64,000 nucleotides of DNA, taken from Nocardioides sp. TRM66260-LWL. GTDB taxonomy: Bacteria > Actinomycetota > Actinomycetes > Propionibacteriales > Nocardioidaceae. The translations under genes were made by a program, and so were the position numbers. Shown piece by piece: positions 1 to 8,572 of this stretch. The stretch lies in assembly GCF_020075545.1 (NCBI RefSeq), contig NZ_JAIQZK010000001.1, positions 1,240,001-1,304,000 on the forward strand. Direction: 5' to 3'. The notes beneath the pieces were generated by a model. The model was not told the origin of the DNA. It did no database searches and saw only the letters and a program-made list of their open reading frames with translations. Numbering within the stretch: position 1 is the stretch's first letter; each line of letters starts with the position of its first letter.

Positions 1-1337
1 AGCCCGGGGCCGTCGGCGTACCCGACGTGCTCGCTCTCGGGGTGGGCGTCGAAGGCGCGCAGCACGTCGGCGACCACGCGTCCGTCGCAGGTCTCGCCGA
101 CGCTGATGCCGACGGTGTCGCCGTCGACGAGGCGCAGGTGGACGCCGCGCTCGCGGGCTGCCGCGACCACCTCGGCGGCCCGGCCGGGCACCCGCGCCTG
201 CAGCGTGTCGAAGTACGCCCGGTGCACCAGCTCGACACCTGCGTGCTCGAGCAGCGCGCCGATGGTGGTGGCGTGCAGGGCGATCCGCTCGGCGATCGCC
301 CGCAGGCCCTCGGGACCGTGGTGGACGGCGTACATCGAGGCGACGTTGGCCAGCAGCACCTGGGCGGTGCAGATGTTGGAGGTGGCCTTGTCGCGGCGGA
401 TGTGCTGCTCCCGGGTCTGCAGCGCCAGGCGGTACGCGGGGCGTCCCTCGGCGTCGACCGACACGCCGACCAGGCGACCCGGCAGGTGACGCTCGAGGCC
501 GGCGGCGACCGCCATGAAGCCGGCGTGCGGGCCGCCGTAGAAGAGCGGGACGCCGAAGCGCTGGGACGAGCCGACGACCACGTCGGCGCCGAGCGCGCCG
601 GGTGCCTCGAGCACCGTGAGGGCCAGCAGATCGGCGGCCACCACGGCCAGGCCGCCGCGCTCGTGGGCGGCCTCGATGGCCGGACGCGGGTCGACCACCC
701 GACCCGACGCACCCGGGTACTGCACCAGGACGCCCGACCAGGGCCCGTCGGGCAGGTCGCCGAGCAGATCGACGACCAGCACCTCGATGCCCATCGCCTC
801 GGCGCGGGTGCGGACGACGTCGATCGTCTGCGGGAGGGCGTCGGCGTCCACGACGAACGGCCCGGACGCCTTGCGGTTCGCCCGCCGCACCAGCGTCATC
901 GCCTCGGCGGCCGCGGTGCCCTCGTCGAGCAGCGAGGCGTTCGCCGTCGGCAGGCCGGCGAGGTCGCCGATGACGGTCTGGAAGTTCAGCAGCGCCTCGA
1001 GCCGGCCCTGCGAGATCTCCGGCTGGTACGGCGTGTACGCGGTGTACCAGGACGGGTCCTCGAGCAGGTTGCGGCGGATCACCGGCGGCGTGATCGTCGC
1101 GTGGTAGCCCAGGCCGATCATCGCCTCGGCGGGCCGGTTCGCCGCGGCCAGCGCTCTCACCTCGGCGGCGACCGCATGCTCGTCGACGGCCTCCGGCAGG
1201 TCGAGAGGCGCCCGGTCGCGGATGCTCGCCGGCACGGCTGCGTCCATGAGGGCGTCGAGCGAGTCGAGGCCGAGCGCGTCGAGCATGCGCTGGACGTCGG
1301 CGTCGCGGGGGCCGATGTGCCGGTCGGCGAAGGTCAT
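1..1337 (-). CDS. gcvP: Glycine dehydrogenase (P protein), N-terminal part, cut by window edge
   Basis: P protein of the glycine cleavage system. It decarboxylates glycine with pyridoxal phosphate and passes the aminomethyl group to lipoyl-GcvH. About 445 residues from the ATG at 1337 are present, about half of the usual 950. The start [12 protein letters not shown] and the segments [42 protein letters not shown] and MYAVYH-like [11 protein letters not shown] are typical of the GcvP N-terminal lobe. The PLP lysine lies in the missing C-terminal lobe. A glycine riboswitch sits in the 5' leader, so expression should rise with glycine. The reading frame is open throughout with no frameshift. Confidence 0.96.
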   Translation of the reverse strand, partial: MTFADRHIGPRDADVQRMLDALGLDSLDALMDAAVPASIRDRAPLDLPEAVDEHAVAAEVRALAAANRPAEAMIGLGYHATITPPVIRRNLLEDPSWYTAYTPYQPEISQGRLEALLNFQTVIGDLAGLPTANASLLDEGTAAAEAMTLVRRANRKASGPFVVDADALPQTIDVVRTRAEAMGIEVLVVDLLGDLPDGPWSGVLVQYPGASGRVVDPRPAIEAAHERGGLAVVAADLLALTVLEAPGALGADVVVGSSQRFGVPLFYGGPHAGFMAVAAGLERHLPGRLVGVSVDAEGRPAYRLALQTREQHIRRDKATSNICTAQVLLANVASMYAVHHGPEGLRAIAERIALHATTIGALLEHAGVELVHRAYFDTLQARVPGRAAEVVAAARERGVHLRLVDGDTVGISVGETCDGRVVADVLRAFDAHPESEHVGYADGPG

Positions 1338-1394
1338 GCGGGCTCCTCGAGGTCGGGAGGACGGTGTCGTCCCTCCCCCTCAGTCACAGCCGCG

Positions 1395-1505
1395 TCGCCG
1401 CTCCAGAGTCGCCTCCCCCGCATGGTCCTGGCGCCTGAGAGTTCCTGGGAGGTGTTGCCCCTTCGGCGCTCCGGTCTCGCCGGAGCTCTCCCACGCGGGA
1501 TGGTC
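1395..1505 (-). promoter_or_regulatory. Glycine riboswitch upstream of gcvP
   Basis: Read on the minus strand, the leader has the conserved glycine aptamer blocks in order: GGGAGAGCTCCGG, a paired CCGGAG, CGCCGAAGGGGCAA, AACTCTCAGG and a closing GGCGACTCTGG. One aptamer is clear and I see no second full copy. It lies about 60 nt before the gcvP start. Glycine riboswitches of this type turn on glycine cleavage genes. Confidence 0.93.
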
Positions 1506-1609
1506 AGCGTGCTCAGCCTACCGGCCGGCGGTCCGAACGCCGACGACCCGCCCGGCGGCGCCGGACGGGTCGTGGAGGAGGTGCGTGGTGCAGGTGCGCT
1601 GCCGAGGGC

Positions 1610-2209
1610 TCAGCCGGCGGTGCGGGCCGCACGCCGGGCGGCGAGCTCGTCGCCCGGCCCGGACGTCACCGCGGGGGCGTCGGCCGCGCGCTCGCTCGGC
1701 AGCTCGGCGAGGGTGCCCTCGATCTCGCGCCAGACGCCGCCGATCGCGATGCCGAAGACGCCCTGGCCGCCCTGCAGGAGGTCGATGACCTCGTCGTTGC
1801 TGGTGCACTCGTAGACCGAGGCGCCGTCGGACATCAGGGTGACGCGGGTGAGGTCGTCGGTGCCGCGCTCCCGGAGGAACTCCACCGCGGTGCGGATGTT
1901 CTGCAGCGAGATGCCGGCGTCGAGCAGCCGCTTGATCACCTTGAGGATCAGGATGTCGCGGAAGGAGTACAGCCGCTGGGAGCCCGAGCCGCTCGCGCCC
2001 CGGACGGTCGGCTCCACCAGGCCGGTGCGGGCCCAGTAGTCGAGCTGGCGGTAGGTGATGCCCGCGGCGTTGCACGCGGTCGGACCGCGGTAGCCGAGAT
2101 CGCTGGGCAGGGGCGAGACGTCGTCGGTGAAGAGCAGTCCCTGCTCCTCGGCCACCTCGCCGGCGCGCAGGGCGTCGGCGTCGGTGACGTGCTGCTCGTG
2201 CTCGTTCAC
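1610..2209 (-). CDS. MerR-family regulator, orthologue of M. tuberculosis Rv1830 (ResR-like)
   Basis: 199-residue cytoplasmic regulator. Residues about 38-110 form a MerR winged helix: GPTACNAAGITYRQLDYWARTGLVEP, then SQRLYSFRDILILKVIKRLLD and GISLQNIRTAVEFL. The rest is a short effector or dimer region. Its place between gcvP and the bifunctional nuclease gene matches Rv1830, which in mycobacteria affects growth and division. The GTG start at 2209 follows a GGAGG. The 186-bp upstream gap carries TAACTC and GAGTTA arms that could be an autoregulatory site. Family assignment is firm; the division role is carried over from mycobacteria. Confidence 0.9.
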   Translation of the reverse strand: MNEHEQHVTDADALRAGEVAEEQGLLFTDDVSPLPSDLGYRGPTACNAAGITYRQLDYWARTGLVEPTVRGASGSGSQRLYSFRDILILKVIKRLLDAGISLQNIRTAVEFLRERGTDDLTRVTLMSDGASVYECTSNDEVIDLLQGGQGVFGIAIGGVWREIEGTLAELPSERAADAPAVTSGPGDELAARRAARTAG

Positions 2210-2240
2210 GCGGTCCTCCGGATGGCTACTCCGTTGAGCG

Positions 2241-2290
2241 TAACTCAGAGGGAAGACGCGCGAGCCGGACGGATCACAGCGACGGAGTTA
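2241..2290. promoter_or_regulatory. Spaced inverted repeat upstream of the merR gene
   Basis: TAACTC at 2241-2246 and GAGTTA at 2285-2290 form an inverted repeat in the leader or promoter of the MerR gene. It may be an operator, but the wide spacing makes this tentative. Confidence 0.3.
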
Positions 2291-2395
2291 CAACAGAGAC
2301 GGTTCAAGGTACGGCCGCCGCGGAGAGGTGGCAAAGACGTCTCCGGCGTGTCGAACCCTCAATCTCAAGGTGAGGGTGAGGCCGGGCGTCGATCG

Positions 2396-2863
2396 TCAGC
2401 GCGACTCGAAGTCCTCGGGGCTGACGTGGTCGAGGAACTCGCGGAACTTCTCCACCTCGTCCTCCTGCTCGGCGGGGACGGCGAGGCCGGCCTCGTCGAG
2501 CACGGCCTCGGCGCAGACGATGCGGCTGCCGGTGCGCAGCGCGAGCGCGATGGAGTCAGAGGGTCGGGCGCTGACCTCGGCTCCGGAGGCGAGCACGAGG
2601 GTGGCGAAGAAGATGCCGTCCTTCACGTCGGTGATGCGCACCTCGGTGAGCCCGTTGCCGGTGGCCTCGAGGACGTCCCTGAGCAGGTCGTGGGTGAGCG
2701 GCCGGGGCGGCACGACGCCCTGCTGGGCGAAGGCGATCGCGGTGGCCTCGACGGCGCCGATCCAGATCGGCAGGTAGCGCTCGCCGCCCACCTCCCGCAG
2801 GAGGACGATCGGCTGGTTGGTCGGCATCTCGACCCGGACGCCCATCACATCGACTTCGCGCAC
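2396..2863 (-). CDS. Bifunctional nuclease (BFN/DUF151) domain protein
   Basis: 155 residues covering one BFN (DUF151) domain from residue 1 to about 130, followed by an acidic tail. Recognisable parts are MGVRVEMPTNQPIVLLRE, LPIWIGAVEATAI, PLTHDLLRDVLEA and RPSDSIALALRTGSRI. Plant members are reported to have DNase and RNase activity; the bacterial role is not settled. It sits between two MerR genes as Rv1829 does in mycobacteria and is probably cotranscribed with ftsR and garA. Start is a GTG at 2863; an in-frame ATG seven codons in is possible. Confidence 0.92.
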   Translation of the reverse strand: MREVDVMGVRVEMPTNQPIVLLREVGGERYLPIWIGAVEATAIAFAQQGVVPPRPLTHDLLRDVLEATGNGLTEVRITDVKDGIFFATLVLASGAEVSARPSDSIALALRTGSRIVCAEAVLDEAGLAVPAEQEDEVEKFREFLDHVSPEDFESR

Positions 2864-2948
2864 ATCGCCACCCTACTGCCGTGGGCACAGGGCACCAGGG
2901 CGTCGCCGACCGGACGCGGACCCGACCGGGTGAGCCCGACCGGCGCGA

Positions 2949-3695
2949 TCAGCGGTCCAGGCCCGCCTTGACCAGGGTCGCGTGCAGTCGGACGGAGAGC
3001 GCCGCGACCTGCGAGGCGACGTCGGCGGCCCGCGCCGTCGCGGCGGCGTCGCGTCCGCGCGAGAGGGGCGCGGTGACCTGCTCGACGAGGCCGACCTCCC
3101 GATCCGCGGCGGCCTTGAACGCCCGCAGGTGCCGGGGCTCGATGCCGAACTCCGCGAGGTCGCGCGCCGTCTGGGCGATGACGAGGTCGTCGGTGTCGTA
3201 GTGACCGCTGCCCGGGCGTGGGGTGATCAGGCCGAAGCGCTCGAGCTCGCCCAGCAGCTCCTCGTCGACCTCCGCGACCTTGAGCAGCTCCTTGCGGGAG
3301 AGGCGCAGGCCGTCGCGTCGGCGGAAGGACTCGGCGCTCGGCAGCCCGTCGGCGGCCAGCGCCACCGTCGGGACGGTCGGCACGACGGGGTCGATCGCCG
3401 GAGGCTCCAGGCCCCGGTCGATCGCGTCGAGGTGCTCGCCGATGACCCGCAGCGGCAGGTAGTGGTCGCGCTGCATGCGCAGCACGTAGCGCAGCCGCTC
3501 GACGTCGCGGTGGGAGAACTTGCGGTAGCCGGCCGGGGTGCGCTCGGGCTTGATCAGGCCCTTGTCCTCCAGGAACCGGATCTTCGGGATGGTGACGCCC
3601 GGGAAGTCGGGACGCAGGAGGTCGAGCACCTCCCCGATGTTCATCCGCGGGGAGGCGTCCCCCGGCCCCGCATGGGGGTCGCTGGCGTGCGGCAT
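2949..3695 (-). CDS. ftsR: MerR-family regulator FtsR
   Basis: 248-residue MerR regulator. The N-terminal winged helix (about 15-90) reads MNIGEVLDLLRPDFPGVTIP, KIRFLEDKGLIKPERTPAGY and RDVERLRYVLRMQRDHYLPL. A longer C-terminal region follows, with a second helical domain at about 120-240. The order garA-ftsR-bfn matches Rv1827-Rv1829 and the corynebacterial cg1630-cg1631 region, where FtsR activates ftsZ. Only 12 bp separate it from garA, so the two are an operon. The direct role in ftsZ control here is inference from those relatives. Confidence 0.9.
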   Translation of the reverse strand: MPHASDPHAGPGDASPRMNIGEVLDLLRPDFPGVTIPKIRFLEDKGLIKPERTPAGYRKFSHRDVERLRYVLRMQRDHYLPLRVIGEHLDAIDRGLEPPAIDPVVPTVPTVALAADGLPSAESFRRRDGLRLSRKELLKVAEVDEELLGELERFGLITPRPGSGHYDTDDLVIAQTARDLAEFGIEPRHLRAFKAAADREVGLVEQVTAPLSRGRDAAATARAADVASQVAALSVRLHATLVKAGLDR

Positions 3696-3707
3696 GCCGG
3701 GACGGCG

Positions 3708-4226
3708 TCAGCGGCCGGTCTGGCCGGAGAAGTACACGAGCCGGAACTTGCCGATCTGCACCTCGTCGCCGTCGCCGAGGGCGACGGTGTCGATGCGGTC
3801 GCGGTTGACGTACGTGCCGTTGAGGCTGTTGGCGTCGGTGACGGTGAACCCCTCGGGGGTGCGCTCGAAGACCGCGTGGTGCCGGGAGACGGTGACGTCG
3901 TCGAGGAAGATGTCGCTGTCGGGGTGGCGCCCGGCCGAGACCTGGTCGGCGTCGAGCAGGAAGCGGCTGCCCGAGCCGGGCCCGCGCTGGACGATCAGCA
4001 GCGCGTGGCCGTCCGGCAGCGCGTCGACGGCCTCGGCGTCGACGGCGTTGAGCGCGCGGTCGCTGGTGTCGCGCGCGTCGAGCCCGATCTGGATCGTGGC
4101 CGTCGTCTCCCCCGGGGTCTCGCCGAGGCCGGCCGGGGCGGTGTCGGTGACCAGCCGGGTGCCGCACTGGGCGCAGAAGCGGGCGTCATCGGGATTCTGC
4201 CTGCCACACGCGGTGCAGAACGGCAT
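3708..4226 (-). CDS. garA: FHA-domain protein GarA/OdhI with an N-terminal zinc ribbon
   Basis: 172 residues. C4, C7, C18 and C21 form a small zinc ribbon. A Thr-Thr motif (ETTAT, T41-T42) stands where PknB and PknG phosphorylate GarA, and an FHA domain covers about 85-165 with AGRHPDSDIFLDDVTVSRHH and NSLNGTYVNR. GarA and OdhI inhibit 2-oxoglutarate dehydrogenase and related enzymes until phosphorylation causes self-binding of the FHA domain. Mycobacterial GarA lacks the zinc ribbon. It is grouped with ftsR just downstream and gcvH upstream. Confidence 0.93.
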   Translation of the reverse strand: MPFCTACGRQNPDDARFCAQCGTRLVTDTAPAGLGETPGETTATIQIGLDARDTSDRALNAVDAEAVDALPDGHALLIVQRGPGSGSRFLLDADQVSAGRHPDSDIFLDDVTVSRHHAVFERTPEGFTVTDANSLNGTYVNRDRIDTVALGDGDEVQIGKFRLVYFSGQTGR

Positions 4227-4355
4227 CGGGCTACTCCTCCGGATCGGACTGCCGTCGTCCCCGAGCCCGGGGAACCCTCACCACCAGGTGAAGGGTGACG
4301 GTTGCCGACGAACCTACCAGCCGCGGCCGGTCGTCGCTCGGGGGCCGAGGGACGA

Positions 4356-4739
4356 TCAGGCGCCGATCTCGGCCTGGTACGCGGCGGCGTCCATGAGGTC
4401 CGCGACCGCGCTCGCGTCGGCGGCCACCTCGAAGAGCCAGCCGGCGCCGTACGGGTCGGTGTTCACCAGCTCCGGGGTCGCCGCGAGCGCCTCGTTGACC
4501 GCGACGACCTCGCCGGAGACCGGGGCGTAGACGTCGGAGACCGACTTCGTCGACTCCAGCTCGCCGCAGGTGGTGCCGGCCTCGAGCAGCTCGCCGACGA
4601 CCGGCAGCGAGACGTAGACGATGTCGCCCAGCGCGTCCTGCGCGTACTGGGTGATGCCGATGCGGACGGAGCCGTCGTGCTCGCCCGGCACGCGCACCCA
4701 CTCGTGCTCGCTGGTGTAGGACAGGTCGTCGGGGTACAT
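4356..4739 (-). CDS. gcvH: Glycine cleavage system H protein
   Basis: 127-residue lipoyl carrier protein. It shuttles the aminomethyl group from the P to the T protein and passes electrons to the L protein. The start [15 protein letters not shown] is standard, and the lipoylated lysine is K65 in [10 protein letters not shown]. The C-terminal GWLFEV is also typical. The ATG at 4739 is preferred because the frame upstream is not conserved. It is separated from gcvP by the four regulator genes, as in mycobacteria; gcvT is not in this window. Confidence 0.96.
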   Translation of the reverse strand: MYPDDLSYTSEHEWVRVPGEHDGSVRIGITQYAQDALGDIVYVSLPVVGELLEAGTTCGELESTKSVSDVYAPVSGEVVAVNEALAATPELVNTDPYGAGWLFEVAADASAVADLMDAAAYQAEIGA

Positions 4740-4812
4740 GGCGTCTCCTCGGGTCGGCGGGCGGTGGTCGGACGGGATCGGGCGGCGGTCGGGCGGCGGT
4801 CGAGTGGGGCGC

Positions 4813-5622
4813 TCAGGGGGCGTCGTCGGGCGCGGCGAACTCCGGCTGCGCGGCCTGACGGACGGTGTCGATCTCGAGCGAGGTCTGCTCCTGGACGTCG
4901 ACGGTCGCGCCGTCGGCCTGGAGGTCGCTGCGCGGGCCGTCGCGGAAGGAGATGGCGCCGCTGAGCGCACTGGGGTCGCCGATGACGTCGACCACGAACG
5001 GCGAGGTCAGCGTCTTCCCGTCGATCGACAGCCCGCCGGTGGCGTCCGTGACGGAGGTCTGCGCCACCACGCGCACCGAGCCGTTGACCTGCATGGCCTC
5101 CGCGCCGGCGTTGCGGAGCTCCTGGATCATGTCGTAGAAGGTCGAGGCCTTGACCCGACCGGTGTCCTCGGTGACGGTGATGCGCACGCCGGGCCCGCTG
5201 ACCTTGGCCAGGCCCGCGAGCACGGCCAGGGTCTCGCTCTCGGTGCGCGCCTGCTCGACGGCGGTGCGCTGGGCGTTCGTGTCGGACTCCAGCTGTCGCC
5301 GGGCGGCCTCGAGCCGGTCGACCTCGTCCTGCGCACGACGGGTCGTGCCGGCCAGGCCGGAGAGCACGTCGATGAGGTCCTGCTCGCGGTAGCCGGTGTA
5401 GGAGTCGTCGGCCTGGTTCGTCTGCACCTGGGTGACCGCGCCGAACCCCATGACGCCGAGGAGCACCGCGACGACCGCCTGCGAGCGACCGGGACGCCGC
5501 AGCGCGCTGCGGAGCCGCTCGAGACCCGTTAGCGAGGGCTGCACCGGCGGCACGGCCGGGGTCTCGTCCTCGTCCATGGCGTCGTCCCGGGGCTCGAGCG
5601 GGGGCTGCACGTCGTCAGGCAT
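4813..5622 (-). CDS. DUF881 family membrane-anchored protein (second of pair)
   Basis: 269 residues: a proline- and acid-rich cytoplasmic N-terminus (1-30), one membrane segment at about 45-65 ([19 protein letters not shown]), a short coiled coil at about 90-130, and a DUF881 domain with [26 protein letters not shown] and [13 protein letters not shown]. It corresponds to Rv1825. DUF881 proteins (YlxW/YlxX type) lie beside division genes in Gram-positives but have no defined activity. The ATG start overlaps the end of sbp by 8 bp, indicating translational coupling. Confidence 0.88.
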   Translation of the reverse strand: MPDDVQPPLEPRDDAMDEDETPAVPPVQPSLTGLERLRSALRRPGRSQAVVAVLLGVMGFGAVTQVQTNQADDSYTGYREQDLIDVLSGLAGTTRRAQDEVDRLEAARRQLESDTNAQRTAVEQARTESETLAVLAGLAKVSGPGVRITVTEDTGRVKASTFYDMIQELRNAGAEAMQVNGSVRVVAQTSVTDATGGLSIDGKTLTSPFVVDVIGDPSALSGAISFRDGPRSDLQADGATVDVQEQTSLEIDTVRQAAQPEFAAPDDAP

Positions 5623-5947
5623 GGAACAGGTGCCGTCGGATGGCTGCGACGTTGGAGAAGATGCGGATGCCGAGGACGACGATCACGCCGGTGGAGAGCT
5701 GGCCCCCGACGCCCAGCTGGTCGCCGACCCACACGATCGCCGCGGCGATGACGACGTTGCTCACGAACGAGACGACGAAGACCTTGTCGTCGAAGATGCC
5801 GTCGAGGAACGCCCGGAAGCCGCCGAACACGGCGTCGAGCGCGGCGACGACCGCGATCGGCAGGTACGGCTCGAGCGAGAGCGGGACGTCGGGCTGGACC
5901 ACGAGGCCCACGACGACGCCGACCAGCAGTCCGAGCAGGGCGATCAC
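5615..5947 (-). CDS. sbp: Small basic family protein (DUF1290, Sbp)
   Basis: 110-residue membrane protein with three hydrophobic segments: about 2-20, 27-50 and 65-90 (VVSFVSNVVIAAAIVWVG). The motifs EPYLPIAVVAALDAVFGGFR and LGIRIFSNVAAIRRHLF are characteristic of the Sbp family found near ftsAZ in bacilli and as Rv1824 in mycobacteria. The GTG start overlaps the stop of the upstream DUF881 gene by 4 bp. Function is unknown. Confidence 0.92.
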   Translation of the reverse strand: MIALLGLLVGVVVGLVVQPDVPLSLEPYLPIAVVAALDAVFGGFRAFLDGIFDDKVFVVSFVSNVVIAAAIVWVGDQLGVGGQLSTGVIVVLGIRIFSNVAAIRRHLFHA

Positions 5948-6858
5948 GAGCGGGACTCCTCAGCGGCGGCGGGGCTGGACGGGGGCGCCTGGCGCGCCCA
6001 CCGGAGCGTACGCGCGGGGGCGGCGGGCAGGCGCAGCCCGGTGTCGTCGTCGACATTCTGCATCGTCAGCCCGAAGCCGTACTGGTCGGTCAGGCCGATG
6101 AACGCCGCGCCGCTCTCGGTGTCGAGCAGATCGGCCTGGAGCCGCTTGGGATCGCCGATCGCCGAGACCACGTACGGGGCGCGCAGCGGCTGGTAGTTTA
6201 CGTTCACCACCTGCCCGGAGTTGCGGATGGCGGAGAGGACGCTGAGCCGCTGCCCGTTGATCGCGATCGCCTCGGCGCCGGCCTCCCAGAGGCCGTCGAC
6301 GAGCCGGCGCAGATCGGTGTCGCGAACCAGCTCGCCGTCGTCGGGGGCGTCGCGGACCGTGAGGCGCACCCCGGGGCCGGCGACCGGGAGGTAGCCGGTG
6401 CGCACCTGGAGCCGTCGCAGGCGGCCCTGCGCCGTCGCGGCCTCGCCGCGGAGCGTCGTCAGCTCGTCGGTGGCGGAGGCCGCGGCGTCCTGGTCGCGCT
6501 GGATGCGCTCCTGCTCGCGGGCCAGCACACGACGCTGGTCGTCGATGCGGGAGATCAGGGTGGCGCGACCCGCCGCGGTCGAGTCGGCGTTGCGGGCGGT
6601 CTGGATGACGGCGGTCATGAGCAGCAGCCCGAAGAGCGCGAGCACGGCAGCCGCCTGCAGGTGACGACTCCCGCCGGCGCCGTCGTCCGCCGGCGGGGCC
6701 TGCGGATCGGGGGCCGCGGCGGCGGCCCGCGCGGCTCGTCGCTCGGCCGCGTGCAGGTAGTCCTCGTCGAGCGACTGCTGGGTGATCAGGGTGAGCAGCG
6801 GCGTCGTCACCCGGGCCGGCAGCGGCGCGGGCGGGACGACGGGGTACGGGCGGCTCAC
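5944..6858 (-). CDS. DUF881 family membrane-anchored protein (first of pair)
   Basis: 304 residues with a cytoplasmic N-terminus, one membrane segment at about 70-90 (AAAVLALFGLLLMTAVIQTA), a coiled coil at about 105-155 and a C-terminal DUF881 domain (GPGVRLTVRDAPDD, LWEAGAEAIAINGQRL, SAIGDPKRLQADL). It corresponds to Rv1823. It shares fold and layout with the second DUF881 gene, separated by sbp; the three very likely work as one envelope complex. GTG start, 1 bp after the pgsA stop codon. Confidence 0.88.
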   Translation of the reverse strand: MSRPYPVVPPAPLPARVTTPLLTLITQQSLDEDYLHAAERRAARAAAAAPDPQAPPADDGAGGSRHLQAAAVLALFGLLLMTAVIQTARNADSTAAGRATLISRIDDQRRVLAREQERIQRDQDAAASATDELTTLRGEAATAQGRLRRLQVRTGYLPVAGPGVRLTVRDAPDDGELVRDTDLRRLVDGLWEAGAEAIAINGQRLSVLSAIRNSGQVVNVNYQPLRAPYVVSAIGDPKRLQADLLDTESGAAFIGLTDQYGFGLTMQNVDDDTGLRLPAAPARTLRWARQAPPSSPAAAEESRS

Positions 6859-6859
6859 C

Positions 6860-7462
6860 TCAGGCCCGCACCCGCTCGGTGGTGGCCAGCAGTCGGCGCA
6901 CCTGCGCCGCGTAGAGGACGCCGGCCCACCAGTAGAGGCCCACGCCCCACAGCGCGAACGCCCAGCCCACCACGCGCGCCACCTCGGCGACCGCCCCCGT
7001 GCCGTCGCCGAGGAGCAGCAGCGGGAAGGCGTAGAGGAGGTTGAAGGTGGCCGCCTTGCCGAGGAAGTGCACCGGCAGCGAGCTGAGCCCGCGGGTGCGC
7101 AGCAGCGGCACCAGACCCCACATGAGGAGGTCGCGCAGCGGGAGCGCGATCGCGAGCCACCACGGGATGACCTCGCGCAGCCCGAGCCCGACGACCACCG
7201 CCAGGATGTAGAGCCGGTCGGCGATGGGGTCGAGCAGCTGGCCCAGCGCCGTCGTCTGGTCCCAGCGGCGGGCGAGCCAGCCGTCCAGGAAGTCGGTGAC
7301 GCCGGAGGCCACCAGCACCAGCAGCGCCAGCACGTCGGCCTCGGGCCCGAGCACGAGCCACAGGAACAGCGGGACGCCCAGCAGGCGCACGCCGCTCAGC
7401 ACGTTCGGCAGCGTCCACACGCGCGTGGACCGCGCGTCGGCGGACGTCGTCGCGGGGGCCAC
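6860..7462 (-). CDS. pgsA: CDP-alcohol phosphatidyltransferase (PgsA-like)
   Basis: About 200-residue integral membrane enzyme that transfers a phosphatidyl group from CDP-diacylglycerol to an alcohol. The signature D-x2-DG-x2-AR-x8-G-x3-D-x3-D is complete in FLDGWLARRWDQTTALGQLL followed by DPIADR. At least four further hydrophobic segments follow. It matches Rv1822 (pgsA2) by position; cardiolipin or phosphatidylglycerophosphate synthesis is the likely role. I start at the GTG at 7462, because a TAGGGT -10 box sits exactly 7 nt upstream; a longer frame to 7513 is less likely. Confidence 0.88.
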   Translation of the reverse strand: MAPATTSADARSTRVWTLPNVLSGVRLLGVPLFLWLVLGPEADVLALLVLVASGVTDFLDGWLARRWDQTTALGQLLDPIADRLYILAVVVGLGLREVIPWWLAIALPLRDLLMWGLVPLLRTRGLSSLPVHFLGKAATFNLLYAFPLLLLGDGTGAVAEVARVVGWAFALWGVGLYWWAGVLYAAQVRRLLATTERVRA

Positions 7463-7469
7463 GGCACAG

Positions 7470-7475
7470 ACCCTA
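7470..7475 (-). promoter_or_regulatory. -10 box TAGGGT for pgsA, leaderless
   Basis: TAGGGT on the minus strand ends 7 nt before the GTG at 7462, so the transcript should begin at or next to the start codon. This fixes the pgsA start. Confidence 0.6.
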
Positions 7476-7519
7476 GCGGCGTCCCGGCAGCGTGCCGCGA
7501 GCGGGCGCGACACCTCGCG

Positions 7520-8572
7520 TCATGCGACCGGCTCGTCGTGGTGGGCGGCGTCGCGGATCTCCCCGATGAGCTCCTCGATGACGTCCTCGAGCGTCGCCAC
7601 GCCGAGCGTGACGCCGTCGGGGTCGACGACGCGCGCCATGTGGGCGCCGCGGCGCTGCAGCTGCTCGAGCACCTCGTGGAGCCGGTCGGTCGGACGCACC
7701 GGCGCGAACGGACGCACCCACTTGTCCTCGATCGGCCGCAGCCGTCGCGCCTCGTCGGTCTCCAGGACGTCCTTGATGTGGAGGTAGCCGACGAGCTCGT
7801 CGTCGACCCCGCGCACCGGGAAGCGGCTGAAGCCGGTGGCCGCGCAGAGCGCCTCGACGTCGGCGGCGGTGGAGCCGCGCAGCACGGTGGCCAGGCCGGC
7901 CGGCGGCATCAGCACGGCGGCGACGGTCTTCTCGGTGAACCCGAGCGCGCCGGCCAGGCGGTCGTACTCGTCGTCCTCCAGCAGGCCCTCGCCGCGCGAC
8001 TCCTCGACCATGGCGGCGACCTCCTCGCGGGTGAACGCGGAGCTCACCTCGTCCTTCGGCTCCACGCGCAGCGCCCGCAGGATGGCGTTCGCGCAGGCGT
8101 TGAGCGCGGCGATGAGGGGACGCAGCACCGTGACGATCGCGAGCAGCGGCGGACCGAGCAGCAGGGCGGCGCGGTCGGGCCCGGCGATGGCGATGTTCTT
8201 CGGCACCATCTCGCCGAGCACGACGTGGAGGAACACCACGACGAGCAGCGCGATCGTGAACGCCAGCGGGTGCAGCAGCCCGTCGGGCAGGCCCGCCGCG
8301 TGCAGGACGGGCTCGAGCAGGTGGGCGACGGCCGGCTCGCCGACCGCGCCGAGGCCGAGGGAGCAGATCGTGATGCCGAGCTGGGCGCCGGCCATCATCA
8401 GCGAGACCTGCTCCATCGCGCGGAGGGTGGAGCGGGCCATCCGCGAGCCGGCCTGGGCGCGCGGCTCGATCTGGCTGCGTCGCGACGACACCAACGCGAA
8501 CTCGGCGCCGACGAAGAAGGCGTTGAGCGCCAGCAGCACCACGGCGAGGCCGACGGCGGCGAGATCGCTCAT
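7520..8572 (-). CDS. CNNM/CorC-type transporter-like protein, DUF21 plus CBS pair (short paralogue)
   Basis: 350 residues. The DUF21 membrane domain covers about 1-190, with LALNAFFVGAEFALVSSRRS, MAGAQLGITICSLGLGAVGE and VLGEMVPKNIAIAGP. A CBS pair follows at about 205-335 (FPVRGVDDELVGYLHIKDVL, TLEDVIEELIGEI). It lacks the C-terminal CorC_HlyC domain that its upstream paralogue has. DUF21-CBS proteins are linked to Mg2+ or Co2+ transport and often annotated as hemolysins. The ATG overlaps the upstream stop by 4 bp, so the pair is one operon and may form a heterodimer. Confidence 0.92.
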   Translation of the reverse strand: MSDLAAVGLAVVLLALNAFFVGAEFALVSSRRSQIEPRAQAGSRMARSTLRAMEQVSLMMAGAQLGITICSLGLGAVGEPAVAHLLEPVLHAAGLPDGLLHPLAFTIALLVVVFLHVVLGEMVPKNIAIAGPDRAALLLGPPLLAIVTVLRPLIAALNACANAILRALRVEPKDEVSSAFTREEVAAMVEESRGEGLLEDDEYDRLAGALGFTEKTVAAVLMPPAGLATVLRGSTAADVEALCAATGFSRFPVRGVDDELVGYLHIKDVLETDEARRLRPIEDKWVRPFAPVRPTDRLHEVLEQLQRRGAHMARVVDPDGVTLGVATLEDVIEELIGEIRDAAHHDEPVA

